Positions 1-9,337 of a DNA stretch of 64,000 bases are shown piece after piece. The stretch is from assembly GCF_003031585.1 (NCBI RefSeq), contig NZ_PWAA01000065.1, forward strand, positions 82,202 to 146,201. Direction: 5' to 3'. A program made the translations under genes and the position numbers. This DNA comes from Thalassobius sp. I31.1. GTDB taxonomy: Bacteria > Pseudomonadota > Alphaproteobacteria > Rhodobacterales > Rhodobacteraceae. The number at the start of each line of letters is the position of its first letter. The first letter of the stretch is position 1. A model generated the notes under the pieces. It was given only the letters and a program-made list of their open reading frames with translations, did no database searches and had not been told where the DNA came from.

Positions 1-2
1 GC

Positions 3-968
3 TTTGTCTGGCTTCTGTTCCTTGTGCCGCTGGCGTTTGCTGGCTGGTGGGGCATGAACAACATCCGTGATGAACATGTCTCCCCTGACATCCCGTCCCC
101 TGTTGGCGCATTTGGCACCATTTCCGGCATGTTGCTGGTGGGTTTCCTGACGGCTGCTTTCGGCCTGTGGCTGATGCTGCCTGCAAAAGTTGGTGGGTCT
201 GGCTTTATGGTTTCCAAATGGATCGTTCTGCCGATCGTGATCGCGCTGACTGTGTTCCTGCTGAAGATGATCCCTGGTCAGGTTGGTCAAAACCTGTCAC
301 GTCAGTATAAGATCTTTGGCAACAAACACACATGGGCGATGACTGTCATCTACACCATGACCTTTGGTTCCTTCATCGGTTATGCGGCGACTTTCGCACT
401 GGCAATCAAAGTTGTGTTTGGCTTCCAGCACGTTGAGATTGACGGCGTGATGACCCACGATCTGGCCAACCCGAACGGACCAAGCGCCCTGATGTATGCC
501 TGGATGGGCCCATTCATCGGTGCCCTGATCCGCCCTGTTGGCGGTATGATCGCTGACAAACTGGGCGGTGCCCGTGTGACCCAGTGGATTTCCATCGTCA
601 TGGTTGGTTCTGCCCTGGGTGTGGCTTACTTCCTGAAGCAAGCTTACGTGTCCGCAACCCCGGAAGAATTCTTCTTCCCCTTCATGATCCTCTTCCTGAT
701 CCTGTTTGCGGCAACCGGCATCGGCAACGGGTCCACCTTCCGTACCATCGCTGTGGCCTTCAACAAAGAACAGGCTGGCCCCGTTCTTGGCTGGACCGCC
801 GCTGTGGCTGCTTACGGCGCATTCATCATCCCCAAAGTGTTTGGTGAACAGATCAAAGCCGCGACACCTGAATACGCTTTGTATGGTTTCGCAGTCTTCT
901 ACGGCGTCTGCATCCTGATCAACTGGTGGTTCTACCTGCGCCCCGGCGCCTACATCAAGAACCCTTGA
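3..968 (+). CDS. narK: NarK-type nitrate/nitrite transporter, 3' part only
   Basis: This is the C-terminal part of a major facilitator superfamily protein of the nitrate/nitrite porter family; the reading frame is open to the left edge, so the true start lies outside the window. Visible marks are several hydrophobic helices, a GSFIGYA segment resembling the first nitrate signature, IRPVGGMIADKLGG (MFS loop with the conserved arginine), and GIGNGSTFRTI resembling the second nitrate signature. It would exchange nitrate and nitrite across the inner membrane for the cytoplasm-facing nitrate reductase encoded just downstream on the same strand. In many relatives NarK1 and NarK2 are fused; that cannot be judged here. 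Confidence 0.93.
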   Translation, partial: FVWLLFLVPLAFAGWWGMNNIRDEHVSPDIPSPVGAFGTISGMLLVGFLTAAFGLWLMLPAKVGGSGFMVSKWIVLPIVIALTVFLLKMIPGQVGQNLSRQYKIFGNKHTWAMTVIYTMTFGSFIGYAATFALAIKVVFGFQHVEIDGVMTHDLANPNGPSALMYAWMGPFIGALIRPVGGMIADKLGGARVTQWISIVMVGSALGVAYFLKQAYVSATPEEFFFPFMILFLILFAATGIGNGSTFRTIAVAFNKEQAGPVLGWTAAVAAYGAFIIPKVFGEQIKAATPEYALYGFAVFYGVCILINWWFYLRPGAYIKNP

Positions 969-1060
969 TTTCCGACACTTCAGTTCCGGCCATCCCGGCC
1001 GGGGCTGAGCCAGCCCGCCCCTTCCGCACTTCCCGTGCACCGGGGCGGGCCAGCAAACCT

Positions 1061-1066
1061 AAGGAG
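1061..1066 (+). promoter_or_regulatory. Ribosome binding site of narG
   Basis: AAGGAG lies 8 bases before the ATG at 1075 and fixes that start. No hairpin with a T-run is visible between narK and narG, so the two are probably cotranscribed. Confidence 0.7.
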
Positions 1067-1074
1067 AACATGAG

Positions 1075-4000
1075 ATGAGCCACCTGCTCGACCGTCTGAA
1101 TTTCTTCCAGTCAAAGCAACTGGATACCTTTTCCAACAAGCATGGTCAGACCACAAATGAAGACCGCGCCTGGGAAGATGTTTACCGCAACCGCTGGCGT
1201 CACGACAAAGTTGTGCGTTCGACCCACGGTGTGAACTGTACGGGTTCCTGTTCGTGGAAGATCTATGTGAAATCCGGCATCGTGACCTGGGAAACCCAGC
1301 AAACCGATTACCCGCGCACACGCCCGGACCTGCCGAACCACGAACCACGTGGTTGTGCCCGTGGTGCAAGTTATTCCTGGTATCTCTATTCTGCCAACCG
1401 GGTGAAAAACCCGCTGATCCGTGGCAAGCTGATGAAAGCCTGGCGCCGGATGCGCAAAAACATGGAACCCGCTGCGGCCTGGAAGGCCCTTCAGGAAGAT
1501 CCAGTTCTGCGCGCAAGCTATGTGAAAACCCGTGGTAAAGGCGGCTTTGTGCGCGCGACTTGGGATGAAAGCACTGAAATCATCGCCGCCGCCAACGCCT
1601 ACACTGTGAAAACATACGGCCCCGACCGTGTCTTTGGCTTCTCGCCCATTCCTGCGATGTCCATGGTGTCTTATGCCGCTGGTTCACGTTACCTGTCCCT
1701 GCTTGGTGGCGTCTGCATGTCCTTCTATGACTGGTACTGCGACCTTCCACCTGCCTCTCCCATGACCTGGGGTGAACAGACCGACGTGCCTGAATCTGCC
1801 GACTGGTACAACGCCGGTTACCTGCTGCTTTGGGGATCAAACGTGCCGCAAACACGTACGCCGGATGCGCATTTCTACACCGAGGCCCGCTACCGCGGCA
1901 CAAAATCCGCTGTTGTATCGCCTGACTATTCAGAGGCCGCCAAATTCGGTGACATCTGGCTGAACGCGAAACAAGGAACCGACGCAGCGCTGGCCATGGC
2001 TTTCGGTCACGTGATCCTGCGCGAATTCCACCTGGACCGTCAGGCCGAATATTTTGAGGATTACACCCGCAAATATTCCGACTTCCCGATGCTTGTCACC
2101 ATGGAAGAAAAAGATGGCCGTATGATCCCGGGTCGCTTCCTGCGGGCCGATGATCTGGCTGGTAAGCTTGGCGAGAAAAACAATCCCGAATGGAAAACCA
2201 TCGCCTGGGACAGTGAAAACGGTCTTTGCGCACCGAACGGTTCCGTCGGCTATCGCTGGGGCGAAGACGGCGAATGGAACCTTGAAGAACGCGCCAAGGG
2301 CAAAGACACTGATCTGAAGATGTCCTTCATCCTGGAAGAAGACCACGAAGAAGTTGTCGGCGTTGATTTCCCATACTTCGGCGGTGAAGCCACTGAAAAC
2401 TTCCATAAATGTGACCACCCTGACGTTCTGACCCGCAATATTCCGGTCAAGAAAATCAAGTCCGGCAAAAAGACCATCACCGTTGCGACTGTGTTTGATC
2501 TGTTCTGTGCGAACTATGGTCTGGATCGTGGTCTGGGCGGCGATTGGGTTGCGAAAGACTACAACGACGATATCCCCGGCACCCCGGCCTGGGCTGAGAA
2601 AATCACAGGTGTCGCCCGTGATAAAATCGAAGCCGTGGCCCGTGAATTCGCCCTGAACGCTGAGAAAACCAATGGTAAATCCATGGTCATTCTGGGTGCA
2701 GGTCTGAACCACTGGTACCACATGGATATGAACTATCGCGGCATTATCAATATGCTGGTGATGTGTGGTTGTATCGGTCAATCCGGCGGTGGCTGGAGCC
2801 ACTATGTCGGTCAGGAAAAACTGCGTCCACAAACTGGTTGGCAGCCCCTGGCCTTTGGTCTGGATTGGTGCCGCCCACCACGTCACATGAACTCGACCTC
2901 TGCTTGGTATGCGCACACAGATCAGTTCCGTTATGAACAACTGTCAGCCAATGAAATCCTGTCCCCAACCGCACCGGAAGGTGACTGGGATATCAACCTG
3001 ATTGACTACAACATCCGTGCGGAACGCATGGGCTGGTTGCCATCTGCACCGCAGCTGAAAACCAACCCGCTTGAGGTGGCCAAAGCTGCGAAAGAAGCAG
3101 GCAAAGAGATCCCGGTCTATGTGGCGGAACAGCTGAAATCTGGCGATCTGGAAATGTCCTGTGAGGACCCGGATGCACCGGAAAACTGGCCGCGTAACCT
3201 GTTTATCTGGCGTTCCAACCTGCTTGGTTCTTCCGGTAAAGGTCACGAATATTTCCTTAAGCACCTGCTTGGCACCGATCACGGTGTTCTGGGCAAGGAT
3301 CTTGGGGAAGAAGGCGGCGCAATGCCGAAGGAAGCCAAATGGCACAAGGACGCCCCGAAAGGCAAACTTGATCTCTTGGTGACCATCGACTTCCGCATGT
3401 CCACCACCGCTGTGTACTCAGACATCGTTCTGCCGACTGCTTCCTGGTATGAGAAAGACGATCTGAACACATCAGACATGCACCCATTCATCCACCCGCT
3501 TCAGGCGGCGGTTGATCCGGCGTATGAGTCAAAATCTGACTGGGAAATCTTCAAATCCATCGCGCAGAAATTCAGTGAAGTCGCACCGGAAATCCTGGGC
3601 GTTGAAACTGACATCGTACAACTGCCAATCCTGCATGACACCCCTGCCGAAATCGCGCAGGATCAAGTGCTTGACTGGAAAAAAGGCGAATGTGACCTGA
3701 TCCCTGGCAAAACCGCGCCGAACTATATTGCGGTCGAACGGGATTACCCGAACCTGGGTAAAAAGTTCACATCTGTCGGGCCTCTGCTTGAAAAGCTGGG
3801 CAATGGCGGCAAAGGCATCAACTGGAACACCGAAACAGAGGTGCACCACCTTGGTGATCTGAACGGTCGCGTTCTGGATGATGGCGTGTCCAAAGGTCAG
3901 CCAAAGCTTGATACTGCGATTGATGCGGCGGAAATGATCCTGATGCTTGCACCGGAAACCAACGGCGAAGTTGCGGTCAAGGCCTGGAACGAACTGTCCA

Positions 4001-4803
4001 AAGCCACCGGTCGTGAACACGCGCACCTGGCCCTGCCGAAGGAAGATGAAAAGATCCGTTTCCGTGACATCGCGGTGCAGCCTCGTAAGATTATCTCGTC
4101 CCCCACATGGTCCGGGATTGAAAGCGAAGAGGTCTGTTATAACGCCGGTTACACCAACGTGCATGAGCTGATCCCTTGGCGCACCCTAACCGGTCGTCAG
4201 CAGCTCTATCAGGATCACCTGTGGATGCGCGCCTTTGGTGAAGGTTTCGTTGGCTGGCGTCCGCCAGTGGATCTGAAAACCATCAATGCTGACATTCAGG
4301 ATGATGGCGATAACCTGATCCTGAACTTCATCACACCACACCAGAAATGGGGCATTCACTCTACTTACAGTGACAACCTGATGATGCTGACCCTGAACCG
4401 GGGTGGCCCTGTGGTCTGGATTTCGGAAACTGATGCGAAATCTGCCGGGATCGTCGATAACGACTGGGTTGAGGTCTATAACGCCAATGGTGCCCTGACT
4501 GCGCGTGCCGTTGTGTCCCAGCGGATGAAAGATGGCACGATCTTCATGTATCACGCCCAGGAAAAAATCGTGAACACCCCCGGGTCTGAGAAGACCGGTC
4601 ATCGCGGTGGCATCCACAACTCGGTCACACGGGCAACCGTGAAACCAACCCATATGATCGGGGCCTATGCGCACCAGTCCTATGGTTTCAACTACTACGG
4701 CACAGTTGGTTCCAACCGCGATGAATTCGTGGTTGTGCGTAAAATGCGCAAAGTCGACTGGCTTGATACCCCTGCAACCCAATCCCCGGAGGCCGCAGAA
4801 TGA
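1075..4803 (+). CDS. narG: Respiratory nitrate reductase, alpha subunit
   Basis: Catalytic subunit of membrane-bound nitrate reductase, reducing nitrate to nitrite with a bis-MGD molybdenum cofactor and an FS0 [4Fe-4S] cluster. The 1242 residues match the family length. Near residue 50 the FS0 ligand pattern HGVNCTGSCSW followed by CARGASYSW is present (His plus three Cys), and YDWYCDLPPASP carries the aspartate that binds Mo in NarG. The C-terminal molybdopterin dinucleotide-binding domain is intact. The stop overlaps the narH start by four bases (ATGA), so translation is coupled. There is no Tat signal, as expected for a cytoplasm-facing Nar enzyme. Confidence 0.98.
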   Translation: MSHLLDRLNFFQSKQLDTFSNKHGQTTNEDRAWEDVYRNRWRHDKVVRSTHGVNCTGSCSWKIYVKSGIVTWETQQTDYPRTRPDLPNHEPRGCARGASYSWYLYSANRVKNPLIRGKLMKAWRRMRKNMEPAAAWKALQEDPVLRASYVKTRGKGGFVRATWDESTEIIAAANAYTVKTYGPDRVFGFSPIPAMSMVSYAAGSRYLSLLGGVCMSFYDWYCDLPPASPMTWGEQTDVPESADWYNAGYLLLWGSNVPQTRTPDAHFYTEARYRGTKSAVVSPDYSEAAKFGDIWLNAKQGTDAALAMAFGHVILREFHLDRQAEYFEDYTRKYSDFPMLVTMEEKDGRMIPGRFLRADDLAGKLGEKNNPEWKTIAWDSENGLCAPNGSVGYRWGEDGEWNLEERAKGKDTDLKMSFILEEDHEEVVGVDFPYFGGEATENFHKCDHPDVLTRNIPVKKIKSGKKTITVATVFDLFCANYGLDRGLGGDWVAKDYNDDIPGTPAWAEKITGVARDKIEAVAREFALNAEKTNGKSMVILGAGLNHWYHMDMNYRGIINMLVMCGCIGQSGGGWSHYVGQEKLRPQTGWQPLAFGLDWCRPPRHMNSTSAWYAHTDQFRYEQLSANEILSPTAPEGDWDINLIDYNIRAERMGWLPSAPQLKTNPLEVAKAAKEAGKEIPVYVAEQLKSGDLEMSCEDPDAPENWPRNLFIWRSNLLGSSGKGHEYFLKHLLGTDHGVLGKDLGEEGGAMPKEAKWHKDAPKGKLDLLVTIDFRMSTTAVYSDIVLPTASWYEKDDLNTSDMHPFIHPLQAAVDPAYESKSDWEIFKSIAQKFSEVAPEILGVETDIVQLPILHDTPAEIAQDQVLDWKKGECDLIPGKTAPNYIAVERDYPNLGKKFTSVGPLLEKLGNGGKGINWNTETEVHHLGDLNGRVLDDGVSKGQPKLDTAIDAAEMILMLAPETNGEVAVKAWNELSKATGREHAHLALPKEDEKIRFRDIAVQPRKIISSPTWSGIESEEVCYNAGYTNVHELIPWRTLTGRQQLYQDHLWMRAFGEGFVGWRPPVDLKTINADIQDDGDNLILNFITPHQKWGIHSTYSDNLMMLTLNRGGPVVWISETDAKSAGIVDNDWVEVYNANGALTARAVVSQRMKDGTIFMYHAQEKIVNTPGSEKTGHRGGIHNSVTRATVKPTHMIGAYAHQSYGFNYYGTVGSNRDEFVVVRKMRKVDWLDTPATQSPEAAE

Positions 4804-6350
4804 AGATCCGCGCACAAATTGGCATGGTGCTGAACCTTGATAAATGTATCGGGTGTCACACCTGTTCCGTGACCTGTAAGAACGTCTGGACCTCCCGCGA
4901 GGGGGTCGAGTACGCCTGGTTCAACAACGTTGAAAGCAAACCTGGCACTGGTTATCCGAAAGACTGGGAAAACCAGAAACGCTGGAATGGTGGCTGGGAG
5001 CGGACCAAATCCGGCAAGCTTCAGCCAAAGATGGGGTCCAAATGGCGGGTGCTGGCGAAACTGTTCGGCAACCCGGATCTGCCCGAAATCGACGATTACT
5101 ATGAACCGTTTGATTTCGACTATGACCATCTGAAATCCGCGCCGGAAATGAACCATTATCCAACCGCCCGCCCGTTTTCCAAGATCACAGGCGAACGGAT
5201 GGAAAAGATCGAAACCGGTCCGAACTGGGAAGAAATCCTGGGGGGTGAATTTGCGAAGCGTGGCGAAGACTATAACTTCGAAGGCATCCAGAAAGAGATC
5301 TACGGCGAATATGAAAATACATTCATGATGTATTTGCCACGTCTCTGCGAACACTGTCTGAACCCCGCCTGTGCCGCCGCCTGCCCGTCAGGTGCGATCT
5401 ACAAGCGTGAAGAAGACGGCATCGTTCTGATTGACCAGGAAAAATGTCGCGGCTGGCGCATGTGTGTATCCGGCTGTCCTTACAAAAAGGTCTATTACAA
5501 CTGGGAAAGCGGCAAGTCTGAGAAATGTACTTTCTGTTACCCACGCATTGAATCAGGTCAGCCAACTGTCTGTTCCGAAACCTGTGTGGGGCGTATCCGG
5601 TATCTGGGTGTGATGCTGTACGATCAGGATCGCATTGATGAAGCGGCCAACGTGAGTGATGAACAGGATCTGTATAAATCCCAGTGCGACATCTTCCTTG
5701 ACCCGAACGATCCGGAAATCGCAGCTGAAGCCATCCGCCAGGGTGTGCCGCAGGATTGGGTGAAATCTGCCCAGAACTCGCCTGTCTATAAAATGGCGAT
5801 GGACTGGAAGATCGCTTTCCCGCTGCACCCGGAATATCGCACCCTGCCGATGGTCTGGTATATCCCGCCACTGTCCCCGATCCAGAACGCAGCAGAAGCC
5901 GGCGCGATTGGTGTTGATAAGGAAATGCCGGATGTAAAATCCCTGCGTATCCCTGTGAAATACCTGGCAAACATGCTGACCGCCGGTGAAGAAGCCCCTG
6001 TGGTTTCTGCCCTGGAACGGATGCTTGCGATGCGGGCTTATATGCGCTCCAAGACCGTGGACGGCGTGATTGATGCGGGCATTGCCGAACGTGTGGGCAT
6101 GACGCCTGAGTTGATTGAAGACATGTATCACATCATGGCGATTGCCAACTATGAGGATCGTTTTGTCGTGCCAACCGCGCACCGCGAACAGGTTGAAGAC
6201 GCCTATGACATTCGCAGCGGCTGTGGCTTTACCGATGGCAACGGTTGTTCCACCGGCACAAGCAAGGGTTCCATGTTTGGCGGCAAATCCAAAGACTTCC
6301 GCCTGCCAAACCCAATGCACACTGGACCTGACAGCAAGGGGGCAAACTGA
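4800..6350 (+). CDS. narH: Respiratory nitrate reductase, beta subunit
   Basis: Iron-sulfur electron-transfer subunit that passes electrons from NarI haem to NarG. Four cysteine groups are visible: CIGCHTCSVTCKN near residue 15, CEHCLNPACAAACPSG near residue 184, CRGWRMCVSGCPY near 217, and CTFCYPRI followed by CSETC near 245. The tryptophan in CRGW replaces one cysteine, as known for the [3Fe-4S] site of NarH. The length of 516 residues is normal. It overlaps narG upstream and shares one base with narJ (TGATG). Confidence 0.98.
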   Translation: MKIRAQIGMVLNLDKCIGCHTCSVTCKNVWTSREGVEYAWFNNVESKPGTGYPKDWENQKRWNGGWERTKSGKLQPKMGSKWRVLAKLFGNPDLPEIDDYYEPFDFDYDHLKSAPEMNHYPTARPFSKITGERMEKIETGPNWEEILGGEFAKRGEDYNFEGIQKEIYGEYENTFMMYLPRLCEHCLNPACAAACPSGAIYKREEDGIVLIDQEKCRGWRMCVSGCPYKKVYYNWESGKSEKCTFCYPRIESGQPTVCSETCVGRIRYLGVMLYDQDRIDEAANVSDEQDLYKSQCDIFLDPNDPEIAAEAIRQGVPQDWVKSAQNSPVYKMAMDWKIAFPLHPEYRTLPMVWYIPPLSPIQNAAEAGAIGVDKEMPDVKSLRIPVKYLANMLTAGEEAPVVSALERMLAMRAYMRSKTVDGVIDAGIAERVGMTPELIEDMYHIMAIANYEDRFVVPTAHREQVEDAYDIRSGCGFTDGNGCSTGTSKGSMFGGKSKDFRLPNPMHTGPDSKGAN

Positions 6351-7066
6351 TGCTTATGCCATTAAAAGCCATCTCGGCTATTCTAAGCTACCCGTCTGAG
6401 GGCCTTCAGGCGGCAGGCCCGGAACTGAAGGCAGCCCTTGCAGAGGGCGACCTTCTGACACCCAAACTGGTCGATCTTCTGTCGCGTCTTGTTGATGACA
6501 TTGCGGGCATGGATATCTATGCGGCGCAGGAACGCTATGTGGGGCTGTTTGACCGGTCCCGCACCCTGTCCCTGAACCTGTTTGAACATGTGCACGGCGA
6601 AAGCCGTGACCGTGGGCCTGCGATGGTGGATCTGGTCGAAATGTATCGTGCCGGTGGCTTTGAACCCATCGCAAGCGAGCTGCCCGATCACCTGCCGGTG
6701 CTGCTGGAATTCCTGGCCTCACGCCCTATGGCTGAGGTCAAGGATGTGATCGGTGACACAGCACATATTCTGGAAAACCTGCAAACCCGCCTGACCCGCC
6801 GGGAAAGCGGTTACGCCGCAGCCATGGCCGCCCTGCAACATATCGCAGGTGTCAAAGCCGACGCCGCAGCAGTCGAAGCACTTTTGAGCGTGCCGGATGA
6901 AGACCCGGACGATCTGGAAGCGCTGGACCAGGTCTGGGAAGAAGCCCAGGTCACCTTTGGTCCCGATCCCGCCGCAGGCTGCCCACACGTGCGCGATATG
7001 CTTGCGAACCTTGATCAGCCCGTCAATCAGCCAACCGATGGCAATCGCGCCACCGCAGCCGAATAA
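6350..7066 (+). CDS. narJ: Nitrate reductase assembly chaperone (delta subunit)
   Basis: NarJ/TorD-family chaperone needed for insertion of the molybdenum cofactor into NarG and membrane attachment; it is not part of the final enzyme. The 238-residue protein is helical and acidic, opens with the family-typical LSYPSEGLQ, and has the conserved SLNLFEHVHGESRDRG segment. The ATG at 6350 overlaps the narH stop by one base; a second in-frame ATG follows two codons later. It ends 11 bases before narI. Confidence 0.95.
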   Translation: MLMPLKAISAILSYPSEGLQAAGPELKAALAEGDLLTPKLVDLLSRLVDDIAGMDIYAAQERYVGLFDRSRTLSLNLFEHVHGESRDRGPAMVDLVEMYRAGGFEPIASELPDHLPVLLEFLASRPMAEVKDVIGDTAHILENLQTRLTRRESGYAAAMAALQHIAGVKADAAAVEALLSVPDEDPDDLEALDQVWEEAQVTFGPDPAAGCPHVRDMLANLDQPVNQPTDGNRATAAE

Positions 7067-7077
7067 GGAGAATAGAT

Positions 7078-7761
7078 ATGCATGAATTTCTGTTCGGAAC
7101 CTTCCCCTATATCGCGATCACCGTGATGATTGTGGGATCCATCGCCCGCTATGAACGCGACCCTTTCACCTGGAAATCATCTTCCTCACAGCTGTTGCGC
7201 CGCAAACAGCTGATCATCGGATCCAGCCTGTTTCACGTTGGTGTTCTGGGCATTCTGGCCGGGCATTTCGTGGGCCTTTTGACACCCATCGCGATCTTTG
7301 ACGCCATTGGTGTGTCCCATGGTGCGAAACAAATGCTCGCTGTTGTTGCTGGTGGCATCTTTGGCATCATGGCGCTTGTCGGCGGTGCAATGCTGTTTCA
7401 CCGTCGCTGGACCGATCCGCGCATTCGCAAGACCAGTTCCTTCTCAGATATCGCAATCCTTGCGATGCTGCTGGCGCAGCTGATCCTGGGGCTGGGCACG
7501 ATCTTCAGCTCTCTTGGTCATCTGGATGGTCATGAGATGGTGAAATTCATGTCCTGGGCACAGGGGATCATCTTCTTTGACGGGGCCGCTGCCAGCTATA
7601 TCGCGGACGTGGCACTTGTGTTCAAACTGCACATCCTGCTGGGTCTGACCATCTTCCTAGCCTTCCCTTTCACACGTCTCGTTCACATGCTGTCAGCCCC
7701 CGTACGGTATTTCGTACGTCCCGGCTATCAGATCGTGCGTTCACGTCGCAAATCAAACTAA
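7078..7761 (+). CDS. narI: Respiratory nitrate reductase, gamma subunit (cytochrome b)
   Basis: Membrane haem-b subunit that takes electrons from quinol and anchors NarGH. The 227 residues give about five hydrophobic helices. FHVGVLGILAGHFVGLL and KLHILLGLTIFLAFPFTRLVHMLS contain the histidines expected to bind the two b haems. AAGGAG upstream at about 7066-7071 supports the ATG at 7078. It closes the narGHJI set, and a PpiC gene follows after 21 bases. Confidence 0.97.
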   Translation: MHEFLFGTFPYIAITVMIVGSIARYERDPFTWKSSSSQLLRRKQLIIGSSLFHVGVLGILAGHFVGLLTPIAIFDAIGVSHGAKQMLAVVAGGIFGIMALVGGAMLFHRRWTDPRIRKTSSFSDIAILAMLLAQLILGLGTIFSSLGHLDGHEMVKFMSWAQGIIFFDGAAASYIADVALVFKLHILLGLTIFLAFPFTRLVHMLSAPVRYFVRPGYQIVRSRRKSN

Positions 7762-7782
7762 CCCTCTGTGGAGTAACGAAAA

Positions 7783-8601
7783 ATGGCAAAGCCCCTTTTC
7801 CCTGAGGTCACAGTAAATGGCCAGGTGATTGCGCAGGAAGACATCGCGCAAGAAGCCCAGAACCACACGGCACCGGCAGGAAAACCGGGCTGGGCCTGGC
7901 AGGCCGGGGCACGCGCCCTGGTCATCCGCCACCTGATCCTGGAAGAGGCCCGTACAATGGGCCTCTCCCCCGCCCCAGGCGAGGTTGCGCCGGGCAAGTT
8001 CGAAACCGAAGACGAAGCCATGGTCCGTCAGGTGCTGGAAATCCGCGTTGAACCCGATGACGTGACCGAGGATGCCATCAAACGCGCCTTTGACACCCGC
8101 GGCGATCAGTTCCGCGCACCATCCCTGTACGAAGCGGCACATATCCTGCTTGCCGTGCGTCCGGATGATCAATCCTCACAGATGGAAGCGAAGTTAAGGG
8201 CATCGGAGATTTTGAAACTGGCGCTGGAAAACCCGAAACGGTTCGACACGCTGGCGCGCGAAAACTCTGACTGTTCGTCCAAAGACAACGGCGGCGTTTT
8301 GGGGCAGCTGTCTTCGGGCGACACGGTTCCTGAATTCGACGCCGCCCTTGCCACGATCAAGCAGGGTGCCGTGCATCCGGAACTTGTGGAAACTCAATTC
8401 GGTTTTCACATCATCCGCCTGGACGCCCGCGCCGAAGGGGCACCCCTGCCCTATGACAGCGTCAAAACCACCATAAGTGACGCCATGGAACGGGCCGCCT
8501 GGGCGCAGGCGGCGCAGCGTTTTACGGCAGAACTTGTCAACACGGCAGAGATCACAGGTGTGCGTTTCTCCGCCCCGGCTGAAAAAGCCCCGGCTGCCTG
8601 A
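7783..8601 (+). CDS. PpiC/parvulin-type peptidyl-prolyl isomerase
   Basis: The central part, from about residue 115 (EAAHILLAV) to 205 (QFGFHIIRLD), is a clear rotamase/parvulin domain with the family features SSKDNGGVLGQLSSGDTVPEF. The protein of 272 residues has no obvious signal peptide, and its N-terminal helical part resembles NifM-like isomerases. It lies 21 bases after narI with its own Shine-Dalgarno-like GTGGAG, so it is very likely the last gene of the nar transcript. Genes of this type follow narGHJI in several proteobacteria, suggesting a role in folding the reductase; that role is inference. Confidence 0.9.
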   Translation: MAKPLFPEVTVNGQVIAQEDIAQEAQNHTAPAGKPGWAWQAGARALVIRHLILEEARTMGLSPAPGEVAPGKFETEDEAMVRQVLEIRVEPDDVTEDAIKRAFDTRGDQFRAPSLYEAAHILLAVRPDDQSSQMEAKLRASEILKLALENPKRFDTLARENSDCSSKDNGGVLGQLSSGDTVPEFDAALATIKQGAVHPELVETQFGFHIIRLDARAEGAPLPYDSVKTTISDAMERAAWAQAAQRFTAELVNTAEITGVRFSAPAEKAPAA

Positions 8602-8637
8602 ACAGGTGCCCACATGGTGAAATCCGTGTTGACATTC

Positions 8638-8684
8638 CCCGCCCGGAGCAGAGAGTAACGACGACAACTCCGGGCGGGCTTTTC
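8638..8684 (+). terminator. Strong intrinsic terminator (or attenuator) after the nar operon
   Basis: An 11-bp perfect stem, CCCGCCCGGAG (8638-8648) with CTCCGGGCGGG (8668-8678), is followed by CTTTTCC. It would end the narK-narGHJI-ppiC transcript. The next start codon is only about 15 bases away, so it may instead attenuate read-through into the DUF2478 gene. Confidence 0.8.
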
Positions 8685-8697
8685 CGCCTTCTGATAT

Positions 8698-9210
8698 ATG
8701 AGGCCCGACATGAAAATCGGCTATACAAAACTGACCGGCCAGGGTGAACTGGATCTGCTTCTGGCGGGTGTCGCTGACAAGCTGACAGCACAGGGCAAAC
8801 GCTGCATGGGCATCGTGCAGATCAACTCTGACCGCGACGATTGCCACCGCTGCGACATGGATGTGCAGGTGCTGTCCAATGGTCCAAAAATCCGTATTTC
8901 TCAAGACCTTGGAAAGGAAAGCCGCGGCTGCCGCCTGAACCCCGAAGCCATGGCCGAAGCGGTTTCCGCCGTCAGCCAGCGCATGGAAGGTGGCTATGAT
9001 GTGTTCCTGCTGAACAAGTTTGGTAAACATGAATCTGAGGGCAAAGGTTTTCGCGAACTCCTTGGCGAAGCGGCATCTGCCGGGGCGACTGTGATGGTCG
9101 GAACCAACGGGCTGAATGAAGAGGCATTTGTCGAATTTTCCGGCGGTGTCGCAGAATTTGTCGCCCCGGATGAGGCGGAAATTCTGGCCTGGATCACCGA
9201 TACAAAGTGA
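8698..9210 (+). CDS. DUF2478 domain protein
   Basis: The 170-residue soluble protein matches the DUF2478 pattern as I recall it: YTKLTGQGELDLLLAGVADKL at the start, a central DCHRCDMDVQVL and ISQDLGKESRGCRL segment, and YDVFLLNKFGKHESEGKGF. Members often lie beside molybdenum or molybdopterin genes, which fits its place directly behind a molybdoenzyme operon. The biochemical role is unknown; a nucleotide-binding fold has been suggested for the family, but no classical Walker A is seen here. The start is either 8698 or the ATG four codons later (8710). Confidence 0.8.
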   Translation: MRPDMKIGYTKLTGQGELDLLLAGVADKLTAQGKRCMGIVQINSDRDDCHRCDMDVQVLSNGPKIRISQDLGKESRGCRLNPEAMAEAVSAVSQRMEGGYDVFLLNKFGKHESEGKGFRELLGEAASAGATVMVGTNGLNEEAFVEFSGGVAEFVAPDEAEILAWITDTK

Positions 9211-9245
9211 TCCCGAAAACCACCTGAAATCCCCCCTTCCCCCGC

Positions 9246-9289
9246 ATACACAATCCATGCACAACATATGCACATCTTATGCATATCAC
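9246..9289 (+). repeat. Four tandem imperfect 11-bp repeats
   Basis: Consecutive 11-mers are ATACACAATCC, ATGCACAACAT, ATGCACATCTT and ATGCATATCAC. The middle two share the core ATGCACA and all begin AT(G/A)CA. The 11-bp period puts each unit on the same DNA face. They stand upstream of the pentapeptide-repeat gene and look like a protein-binding array or iteron-like element. Confidence 0.6.
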
Positions 9290-9337
9290 GCGCCCGCCGC
9301 ATTCAGGGCGCGTTAAGGATTGATTTGGGGGATTTGA

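Noticed and set aside
1930..2940. Minus-strand open frame of 336 codons
   Set aside because: Antisense to narG, no ribosome site or recognisable product.
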